Below, piece by piece: positions 1-7,400 of a stretch of DNA of 7,504 nucleotides. Location: positions 49,020 to 56,523 of the forward strand of contig NZLM01000021.1 of assembly GCA_002694245.1 (NCBI GenBank). Direction: 5' to 3'. Within the stretch, counting starts at the first letter, position 1; every line of letters begins with the position of its first letter. The DNA comes from Methanobacteriota archaeon (lineage in GTDB: Archaea > Thermoplasmatota > Poseidoniia > Poseidoniales > Poseidoniaceae). The notes beneath the pieces were generated by a model, which saw only the letters and a list, made by a program, of their open reading frames with translations, was not told the DNA's origin and made no database searches. The position numbers were made by a program, and so were the translations under genes.

Positions 1-2933
1 GGAGTACAAATTCCAACTACTTCATGACAGTAGTTAGAATCACTTGCCCAAACGGTGAAGGTGTAATCTCCACTTGGTAATGATGAGAAATTCCAGGAGT
101 CTGCCCATGATGTTCCACCGCCGCTGTTAGCAGGGTAATTTGCAGAGTAATTGTTTGGTCCAGTGACACTGAACCAAATGTCCCTGATATCACTGCCTTG
201 AACGCCTTGATATGTATCTGAGGCGGTTCCGCTAAACAGGACTTCTTGACCATCGTGAGTTGAGAAATCAAGAGGTGATTCAAGGTTAATTATTGGCGGG
301 TTGATATTTAATTTGAAAACTCTTGTCGAGACAATCGACTCATCAAGACCGTCATGAGACTTCACTCTAAATGTCACATCTTCTTCGAAGTGGTTGGACA
401 TATCCCAATCAAAACTCCATGTTTTGAATGGCCAGTTTGTCATTGACACTTCACCGTTAGCACCTGAGGTGTCGGTAGCAAGATACCAATCCAAGCTTCC
501 ATGAGGTTGAACCTCAACTCTCTTGATATCTCCAAACTGCTTTGAGATTGAATCATAGTCATTGAAGTATGGACCTTCAATACCATCAAACGCCGATCCG
601 GTAATCGATATAGTTCGTGCGAACGAGGTTCCATCATTTTGGTCTACTGACACAGATGGTGCTATGTTGGTTAGCGATAATACTTCATCAACCATACCAG
701 TTAGAGTGAAATCGCTTTCAGTTGTTCCTTTACCGAACTTCTTCGCTTCTACTGTGTATGCAGGCATCTCTCTATTTCCATTTTGACAATCTGGATCTTG
801 TCCGTCTCTCAGCGTATCTCCATCATTGTCAACACCATCACCACAAGAGTCCTCACCAATGTCTGTAGCGACATGGTTCCAGTTCGTGTCTAAATGGAAG
901 TTTGAAGGCAATGTTACCCATTGAGTGTAACCGTATGGGTCTGTTGTCATGTTGTAAAGCGGCTTTCCGTTAGCATCCTTGATTGTAACAAGGGCATCTT
1001 GTACCTGAGAGTTGTCAGCCTTTACCTGATATCGTACCAATTCACCTTGCTCGACCTGAACACCCCATGCTGTGTTCTGGTTTTGGATGTGAATTTTTGA
1101 GCGATCAAAATTCTGCAAGTCAGCATAGGTGAAGGTAGTTGCATTTTGGTTAACCTCCATTGCAAGAGGCATGAAGTGAGGAGGCCATTCTGCTGTTGTT
1201 GGGGTTTGCAAACACTCATCTGTTACGAATGGGCACTCTGCTCCTCCCCAAGAAAGCGAGACAGGATACATCTCTCCAGCCCCTGGATCTGGTATAAACT
1301 CGCTTTGGACTGCGACTCTTGATTCTGTTACGTTGTAGACTTGGCTTGCATTCGAGTATGTGTTGTCTGAGAAATAAGCAATTGAACCATACTTATTACC
1401 ATAATTGTCATCGTATAGCGATACTCTAGCACCAAACTCACCAACTTCTATGTTGTTTCCTTGTGCATTCACAATGCCACCCTTGATTCTAAATCCATCT
1501 CCTATATTGCTAGTCACAGTGTTATCCATGAAGGTCGCAGAGGACATGTAAACGTGGAATGCTGGGCAAGGGAAGTCACCTCCATACATGTACTGTGAAG
1601 TACAAGTTCCAGTATTATTTGAGATGATGTTGTTCGCAAAGAAACCTCTCGCTTTGGTTGGAGCTGGGACGTTCCATCCCTGATCTTTGTGATGATATTC
1701 CCCAATCAAAATTGGCTCTTTAGCTGTGTTCAAAATTGTATTATTTTCTGCTGAAACATCAGACTCTCCGTAAATCCACAATCCGTTCCAACCACCAATT
1801 GGTCCGATTATGTTGTTGTTTGCAGTCACGTAAGAGGACCTTATTCCAAAGCCTGAACCTTCAGATGAACCAGAGATTGTGTTTCCTTCTGCAACTACAA
1901 TCGCTCCGTCATATGCTGTAATGCCAGCACCTTCAGCAGGAGTAATTACGTTGTTTGATATCACGAATGTGTAATCTTGATCATTTGCTGAAAGATGTGA
2001 GTTAGTGTCAATAGCGTTGCATTTTGTGGTTATTGTAGAATTGGTCAAATAACCGCTACTGGATCGCAAAAATGCACCATAGGAGTTCTGCGTGACTGAA
2101 ATTGTGTCCATATTGACGAAGGAATTTTCTAGATATACTGCTGACCTACCTCCGCCTTGTGTACCACAGTCTGTTTCCGCTCCGGTAAATGCTGAATTCT
2201 TGATTTGCATGACAACAAGACCAGCTCCAGCACCATATGCTTGGATTGCAGCTCCCTGATATCCTTGGCCATCAGTACCCACCACGAAAGTGCCACCATC
2301 AAGGGTTGGAGAAGCGCCATTGAATGCAAGTACATTAGTTGTGTTTATGTCTTGGAAACTTGGATTTGTCACGCTCAGGCTCGCACCATCAAAGATTAGT
2401 GCTCCATACTTGACTGTTCCTTGTCCGTCTATATCCACTGGGATACCGTAAGCACCGTCTAAAGTAACGTGATTCATCTTTGTTAATGATTGATCAATTG
2501 TTTGGTCGAGATATATGCCAGAACCACATGCCAAATCTGGGTTGAAGACACCGTTTATGTTACACCTTCCAGTTTGGGTAGGGTCGTTTGGAGGTGTACC
2601 CCAAATGAAACGAATAGGTGATCCTGTGCTCGCTTGTGATGCCCCACATGAAGAGTCTCCTGCACATATTGAGCCTTGAATTCTGATGTTCTTGTCCGCT
2701 GGTACGTTGATTGTTGTGCCTGCGTTGATGATCAACTTAGCACCACCAGCTACGACTAAATCTCCATCGAGATTCATTACTCCAGTCCAAGTTTCAGTAC
2801 CGGTTATTGTACCTGAACTAGTCTCATTTACTGCAGTTACTGCTGGGACAGTAGTAATCATCGCTACAAATAATGATAACAAGAATAAACTTACCAAACC
2901 AACGCTCTTACTTTTTTGGACGCCTGACGACAT
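1..2933 (-). CDS. Secreted right-handed parallel beta-helix protein with Ig-like C-terminal domains (3' end outside window)
   Basis: An uninterrupted frame of 977 codons runs from an ATG at 2933 off the left edge, so the C-terminus is missing. Residues 1-34 form a Sec-type signal peptide: Lys7 and Lys9, a hydrophobic core at about 11-29, likely cleavage after VTA34. Residues about 45-540 look like a parallel beta-helix of the pectate-lyase/NosD fold, with recurring NN[VI]I-type turns at 327, 350, 373, 397, 434, 470 and 493. A small beta-sandwich resembling carboxypeptidase-regulatory modules follows at about 633-680, then a Cys-capped DNDGD-type metal-binding loop (697-716) and Ig-like modules at about 756-877 and from 880 on. 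Sixteen cysteines, mostly in close pairs, suggest disulfides outside the cell. An in-frame TGA four codons upstream and a GAGGGTG motif just before the ATG fix the start. No catalytic residues are recognisable; adhesion or polysaccharide binding is more likely than lyase activity, but this is inference. A membrane anchor may lie in the missing part. Confidence 0.88.
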   Translation of the reverse strand, partial: MSSGVQKSKSVGLVSLFLLSLFVAMITTVPAVTAVNETSSGTITGTETWTGVMNLDGDLVVAGGAKLIINAGTTINVPADKNIRIQGSICAGDSSCGASQASTGSPIRFIWGTPPNDPTQTGRCNINGVFNPDLACGSGIYLDQTIDQSLTKMNHVTLDGAYGIPVDIDGQGTVKYGALIFDGASLSVTNPSFQDINTTNVLAFNGASPTLDGGTFVVGTDGQGYQGAAIQAYGAGAGLVVMQIKNSAFTGAETDCGTQGGGRSAVYLENSFVNMDTISVTQNSYGAFLRSSSGYLTNSTITTKCNAIDTNSHLSANDQDYTFVISNNVITPAEGAGITAYDGAIVVAEGNTISGSSEGSGFGIRSSYVTANNNIIGPIGGWNGLWIYGESDVSAENNTILNTAKEPILIGEYHHKDQGWNVPAPTKARGFFANNIISNNTGTCTSQYMYGGDFPCPAFHVYMSSATFMDNTVTSNIGDGFRIKGGIVNAQGNNIEVGEFGARVSLYDDNYGNKYGSIAYFSDNTYSNASQVYNVTESRVAVQSEFIPDPGAGEMYPVSLSWGGAECPFVTDECLQTPTTAEWPPHFMPLAMEVNQNATTFTYADLQNFDRSKIHIQNQNTAWGVQVEQGELVRYQVKADNSQVQDALVTIKDANGKPLYNMTTDPYGYTQWVTLPSNFHLDTNWNHVATDIGEDSCGDGVDNDGDTLRDGQDPDCQNGNREMPAYTVEAKKFGKGTTESDFTLTGMVDEVLSLTNIAPSVSVDQNDGTSFARTISITGSAFDGIEGPYFNDYDSISKQFGDIKRVEVQPHGSLDWYLATDTSGANGEVSMTNWPFKTWSFDWDMSNHFEEDVTFRVKSHDGLDESIVSTRVFKLNINPPIINLESPLDFSTHDGQEVLFSGTASDTYQGVQGSDIRDIWFSVTGPNNYSANYPANSGGGTSWADSWNFSSLPSGDYTFTVWASDSNYCHEVVGICT

Positions 2934-2937
2934 GGAA

Positions 2938-2944
2938 CACCCTC
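2938..2944 (-). promoter_or_regulatory. Possible Shine-Dalgarno site of the beta-helix gene
   Basis: The minus strand reads GAGGGTG, then four bases, then the ATG at 2933. It partly matches the archaeal/bacterial GGAGGTG consensus at a short but usable spacing. The in-frame TGA overlaps this motif, so no longer form of the protein is possible. The match is imperfect. Confidence 0.35.
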
Positions 2945-3019
2945 AACGGTACGCTCCATTGACTGAACAGACTTAACACATTGGGCTTGATTTCAATTGG
3001 AGAGTATCAATAATAGATG

Positions 3020-3062
3020 AAAAATATCATTTTTTTGCCCATAAATCGCCCTAAAAATATCA
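3020..3062 (-). repeat. Direct repeat TGATATTTTT, two copies 33 bases apart
   Basis: The minus strand carries TGATATTTTT at 3053-3062 and again at 3020-3029. The second copy is part of an AT-only inverted repeat (plus strand AAAAAT 3020-3025, ATC, ATTTTT 3029-3034). The 33-base spacing is about three helical turns, so both copies would face the same side of the DNA. This could be a regulator site, part of a T-rich terminator, or chance in AT-rich sequence. Confidence 0.3.
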
Positions 3063-3109
3063 AAACTACCATTTTAGTATCAACTATATTACTTCATGAA
3101 AGCAGTGAA

Positions 3110-3124
3110 GAATTTCAGAAATTC
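3110..3124. repeat. 15-base dyad overlapping the protease stop codon
   Basis: The plus strand reads GAATTTC, A, GAAATTC: two perfect 7-base inverted arms around one central base. The right arm overlaps the protease TGA (3123-3125). The 8-base palindrome TTCATGAA lies close by at 3093-3100. A one-base centre makes it a poor RNA hairpin but a typical shape for a dimeric DNA-binding protein. No function is demonstrated. Confidence 0.3.
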
Positions 3125-4376
3125 AGAGACATGCACCGGAATTACGTATTTCATCAAGCCAGGCAGTTCCACTTACAGCACCATATCCCGAGCGAGAATC
3201 GTGTTCGACATCTGGATTAATTGGAATCGCTGATTCCTTTAGTGCAAGTTTTACTTCTGTTATACAATCAACATCTGTGTCATTCATTATGTGAGGCTCA
3301 GCTTCCAAAATTAAGGCGAGAATACCTGCAACAAACACTGTTGCATCTGAGGTACCTGTCGATGAGTAATACTCACCTCCGTATGCTGTGGAAATTATCC
3401 CGACTCCGGGCGCTGATATCTCTGGCTTCATGTGAGGGTGTTCTCGGTTTGTACCATCGGCATCTAGTGATTCACCTAATGAGGATCCTTTCCAGATTTT
3501 TCCTGTATCATCGAAAGCACCGACAGATATCGCTTCGACTACATTTGACGGTGTGGAAACCCTTCCATCGTCATCACTACCGCCATCGTTCCCTGCCGCA
3601 GATATAACAAAAACTCCGTTAGAGATTGCTTGTCTTACTGCATTAGTGGTAGGACCATTTCTATCGGCATCTGGGTCACTTTCTCCTCCAAGAGATAAGG
3701 AAATTATGTCTGCACCAAAGGTTTTCCAGCACCAGTCTATCGCACTGGCGACTGTGTTTTGATCTCCGCTGTTCCCTCCTTCACCGTCGTCACCCAAAGC
3801 AGCAGCCATTCCAAGGGTTACACCCGGTGCTACCCCCTCTAGGTAGCCATCTGCAACTAGTATTCCTGCCATCATGGTGCCGTGTGCTAAAGATCCACGC
3901 TCAATTGGTTCTGCAGCACCTCTAACAAAATCCTTGAAAACCAAATCAATAGACTGCAAATCAGGGTGAGTGGTGTCTATGCCTGTATCTACCATACAGA
4001 CCTTAACTCCATCACCAGTGAACCCTAACTCTTGAAGGTCCCTTGCCCCTGAATCTTCAAAAGCCCATTCTGACTTAGGCGGTGGGATATCAATCACTAG
4101 AATCTCCGCTTTCCAAATTCCCCAAATAAGCAAGGTTATGATTACAAAGATACTAAAATTGGCTATTTTTTGTCCTGTTCTCCTTGGACGGGAGATCACA
4201 GGTACTGGTTGTGGGTTCCATCCAATTACCTCACTACGCCATCCTTCTTGGTGACCTCGTGTGTTGATATCTGCAGCAGACAATATTCGTGAGTCAGACG
4301 GTTCTGGTATGAAATCTACAGTTTGTAGATCTTCATCCCACATAGAACATTGCTGACGCTCACAAGTATTGAACAT
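3123..4376 (-). CDS. Membrane-anchored subtilisin-family (S8) serine protease
   Basis: A complete 417-residue protein if started at the ATG at 4376; a TTG three codons earlier (4385) is possible but lies inside a hairpin arm. Residues 1-67 are hydrophilic and probably cytoplasmic, with a CX4C pair near the N-terminus, and end in a basic RPRR stretch. One membrane helix follows (about 71-95), placing the protease outside the cell. The S8 domain spans about 105-405, with catalytic Asp130 in VDTGID, His165 in HGT, oxyanion-hole Asn263 in AAGND and Ser343 in GTSDA, so it should be active on peptide bonds. The region after the serine reads GTSDATVFVAG instead of the usual GTSMAxPxVAG. No I9-type propeptide is evident; only about 30 residues separate the helix from the catalytic core. 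Four cysteines (127, 216, 371, 416) fall on the external side. It lies 50 bases after the upstream surface-protein gene and is probably co-transcribed with it. Family call firm; substrate unknown. Confidence 0.93.
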   Translation of the reverse strand: MFNTCERQQCSMWDEDLQTVDFIPEPSDSRILSAADINTRGHQEGWRSEVIGWNPQPVPVISRPRRTGQKIANFSIFVIITLLIWGIWKAEILVIDIPPPKSEWAFEDSGARDLQELGFTGDGVKVCMVDTGIDTTHPDLQSIDLVFKDFVRGAAEPIERGSLAHGTMMAGILVADGYLEGVAPGVTLGMAAALGDDGEGGNSGDQNTVASAIDWCWKTFGADIISLSLGGESDPDADRNGPTTNAVRQAISNGVFVISAAGNDGGSDDDGRVSTPSNVVEAISVGAFDDTGKIWKGSSLGESLDADGTNREHPHMKPEISAPGVGIISTAYGGEYYSSTGTSDATVFVAGILALILEAEPHIMNDTDVDCITEVKLALKESAIPINPDVEHDSRSGYGAVSGTAWLDEIRNSGACL

Positions 4377-4381
4377 ATGTC

Positions 4382-4397
4382 TCAATCCGAAGATTGA
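4382..4397 (-). promoter_or_regulatory. cUUCGg tetraloop hairpin just before the protease start codon
   Basis: The minus-strand RNA reads UCAAUC-UUCG-GAUUGA: six perfect base pairs closed by the very stable C(UUCG)G tetraloop. It ends five bases before the ATG at 4376 and sits in the 50-base gap after the upstream stop codon. The alternative TTG start at 4385 lies in its 3' arm. It could tune translation of the protease relative to the upstream gene, or mark a processing or stabilising site in a shared mRNA. On the plus strand the same dyad is followed by TTTTT, but nothing upstream on that strand appears to be a gene. Confidence 0.45.
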
Positions 4398-4426
4398 TTT
4401 TTGATTCAGTCCAACAGACTATACCA

Positions 4427-7400
4427 TCAGAATCTTCCCGAAGATCCCTTTCTAGCAGTATTGTATCCACCATACAGCACTAGAAGAGTCAATGCGACGA
4501 TTACGATTACCAAGAATGGCGATTCTCCATCCTCACTGGCCATATTTGAGAACGGTATGGTCAATATTGCTTCATCTGCACTGTCTTCGGCTACTGCATC
4601 CTCATTTGCAGGATCCATCACTTCAACACTGACTCTCAATCTTGCGTCTCCTGGAGGCATGTCTGAGTAATCAAACTCGAAGTACCTATAGTCTTCTGCG
4701 GGAATCATTTGTGATTTTTGCTGAGGCTCATATACTGTATTACCGAATTCATCAGCCTCAAGTGTAACCTTTACTTCAGCTGCAGTCAGGAAACCTACGT
4801 TTCTAATTGGTATTCTGAAGGTTCCATCTGCATTAGCTTCTGCGTCTGCTCCTCCTGGCTCAACAAGACTTTCTTCGATTACTAGCCTAACAACTGAAAT
4901 TCTTGCTTCAGTTTCTGCTGTTTGAATTTCGAAGTCTCCTTCACTTTCAGCTGTAAATTCAATGTCACATTTGTCTACGGTCGAGTTTTGTGCCGAGAAT
5001 ATAGTGAAAGATTGAGCTCTTTCGTCATTTGCCGCAACGGTCAAGTTTGTTGATCCTGTAACCTGCCATCCAGCGTCAATACATGATTGCTCTAGAGAAG
5101 ATTGAACGCTAATTGTGTCATCACCATTACCGTTGTTAACTACGGATAGAGTGACGAGGGTTTCGCCTCCATCTCCAATTCCAATAGCCTCAGGGGCGTC
5201 ATTTAGCGATATGTTGTATTGTTGCGGTATGAATACACGCACACTAGCTTCGCTTAGGCCTCCATCAGAGGTGAACCTCATGTTGACTGCATGACCATCA
5301 TCCAATGTCACCGACTGGTTTTGGAGTGGTAGTACGATCTTTACAGTTACATTTGTTTCTAGCACTTGATCAGTATCGTTATTGTCGACACCAACACCCA
5401 TGCTGACATCCATAACGTCTGTCCAGATTTCATCCTCACCATCGCTGCCATTCAAGAATTCGATGCTCCAGAATTCCGCATCAGGTGTTACACCTGTTCC
5501 TCCAGATGCAGTGAATTGATCTGCGATTTCAGTACCCTCATACTTCAGGTTTAGAGTTAGTTCTATCTCTACATATCCCTCATCATCAACAGGAATTGCA
5601 GTCAGTTCTTTCAAGTCGTCTTCAGAGAATTCTGCTGTACCTTCTTTAATCGAGGTTACCTCTACAACTAAGTCTGAGTTTACCTTGCGATTGAACTTCA
5701 TCACTTTGTCTTCAGCAGTGTCTTGTATGACATCTACAGCCATTCCTGCTGAGTATTCCATAGTTAATCCTAGGTCGTGTTCAATTGTCTCGAATTCAGA
5801 ATCGAGATTTACGGTTCCTGCTGGCAAGACTAGGTCTAGCATACCGGATGAATCGAATGCTTGGTTCCACGCTATGTCGTCACCAAGATCGATCTCCACC
5901 ATTACGCCACCATCGACATCTCCTGCATTGAGGACATTGTTTTCTATCGAAGTCCACTCACTCGCAAGTGAAACTAAACCTCCTCTTTGCATAACTAGAT
6001 CAATCGAAGCACCTTCTTGAACCGAGGCTTCTAGTAGACCAACTGCCACACCGCCACCATTTTCGTCAACATCGGTACCAGTTACGAATACAATCCAGTT
6101 TCCTGGTTGTATCTCTGTGGACCATGACAAGGTGTTGTTTTCGTATGTGGCAGATGTGATTGTTACCGCATCTCTTACCATACCAGCAGCTGGGTACAAT
6201 GTTATTGTCGCACCTTCTAGTCTCTCACTTCCACCTGTGATATCTGTAACGTTACCAGAAACCTGCACTACACCGGCACTCATTTCTAAGTCACGACTTT
6301 CATGAGTATCGTTTACAGGGTAGTAACTACCATTGTCAACGCTGTAAGTCGAGTTTGCAAATCCAGCCTTTTGTGCAGACACTGTGTAGTTGTCCCTGAT
6401 TGGAACGAATGTCTTCCACACTCCATCTTCATCTGTTGTAACTACTAGTTCTGGGTATGATTGGCTAGAAACTGAGACATTTACTCCTTCGATACCTTCG
6501 CTTGAAGAAGGTATGTCATTCTCATCTAAATCCCAGAATATCTTTCCACCAATTAGAACCTCTTTCTTGATTACTACGACTCCAGCCTCCCATGTGCCGT
6601 TATCCATAGAGTTTGTAGAAACGTATACTCCCTCATCTAGACTCCAGCGTTCAAGTGTCTCAGTTCTGTTCAAGAATAAAGTCCAATTTCCTGGCATTAG
6701 AACTTCACTAATCTTGCCTTCAGCATCTGACGGCCCCAAACTGACATTGCCTAGTCCATCTAAGCTCACTGCAGTAATTCTTGTAGCAGTAATGTTGGAA
6801 GAGGTTTGAGATTCTTGCAGTTGCAAATTAACAGTCATTGCTGTTTTAGTCTTGAAGAAGTAGTCTGTGACCGCTCCTTCGACTGTGATAACTCCACGAT
6901 AAATTTCAGTCTCATTGCTGTCAGATTGATAGTCATCGACTTCTACAAACCATTCACCTTGAGGAATGTATTCGGCAAAGGTTCCATTCTCATCAACGGT
7001 CAGTGGATAGAAATCATCTCCTGCATCATTCCTTAACCATACGGTCGAGTTGACAAGCGGGAAACCGCTTTCCATTTCGACAGAACCAGCAACTAGGTAG
7101 TCTGGAGTCAACCTGATGTCGACCGGTTCTCCTGATGGTCCTAATCCAATTTCGATCGTTGGCAAATCAGCAGAGAATTTTCTGAACTCGCTAGCGTTTT
7201 CATCCCTTGGGGTATCTTCAACCATATTGATGATATATGTTCCAACTGACAAACCTACTGTTAGTTCACCAGTTTGAGAATCATACATGTCTTCTGTTAC
7301 CTCAAGATCAAGGCCGAATTCATTGACTGAAGTGATATTGAAACTTGGTGCAACTAGTGTGCCATTCTCCCAGTTACCATCCTCGTTGGTATCCAAGAAT

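Larger units (their letters stand above)
2934..3122 (-). promoter_or_regulatory. Intergenic region: probable promoter of the beta-helix gene and transcript end of the protease gene
   Basis: This 189-base AT-rich stretch is the only sizeable non-coding gap in the window. On the minus strand it has T-rich runs (TTTT at 3062-3065, TTTTT at 3053-3057, TTTTT at 3020-3024), which could end the protease transcript in the archaeal manner. The minus strand also reads GATTTATGG at about 3039-3047, a weak TATA-like element that would leave a leader of roughly 80 bases before the ATG at 2933. Neither element is strong enough to call alone. The spacing contrasts with the tight gap upstream of the protease and suggests that the beta-helix gene can be transcribed independently. 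Confidence 0.35.

Noticed and set aside
1..2933. Pectate lyase or other active polysaccharide lyase assignment
   Set aside because: The fold is similar, but I see no conserved catalytic Arg/Lys or calcium-site pattern of these enzymes; only the structural class is supported.
2893..2959. Out-of-frame ATG at 2959 giving a 22-codon frame overlapping the beta-helix start
   Set aside because: It could act as a small upstream reading frame, but it has no clear ribosome binding site and short chance frames are common; not called as a gene.
2686..2976. Plus-strand open frame of 96 codons over the beta-helix gene start
   Set aside because: Its hydrophobic part is the complement of the signal-peptide region of the real gene; no independent support.
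3221..3607. Plus-strand open frame of 128 codons
   Set aside because: It lies antisense to the S8 catalytic domain, has a low-complexity Leu/His/Arg-rich translation and no recognisable domain; a shadow of the protease gene.
4377..4385. TTG at 4385 as protease start
   Set aside because: It extends the protein by only three residues, lies inside a hairpin arm and has no Shine-Dalgarno match; the ATG at 4376 is preferred, though an ATG at 4343 also remains possible.
4382..4405. Plus-strand intrinsic terminator (dyad followed by TTTTT)
   Set aside because: There is no gene on the plus strand upstream of it, so the dyad is more meaningful in the minus-strand mRNA.
4427..4530. PGF-CTERM-type or LPXTG-type sorting signal at the C-terminus of the modular protein
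   Set aside because: The end is a plain membrane helix with a short basic tail; no PGF or LPXTG motif precedes it.
5685..6020. Plus-strand open frame of 111 codons
   Set aside because: Fully inside the large modular gene on the opposite strand, with no start signal or domain of its own.
6390..6809. Plus-strand open frame of 139 codons
   Set aside because: Antisense to the transthyretin-like modules; its Ser/Thr/Pro-rich translation mirrors the acidic coding strand and has no domain features.
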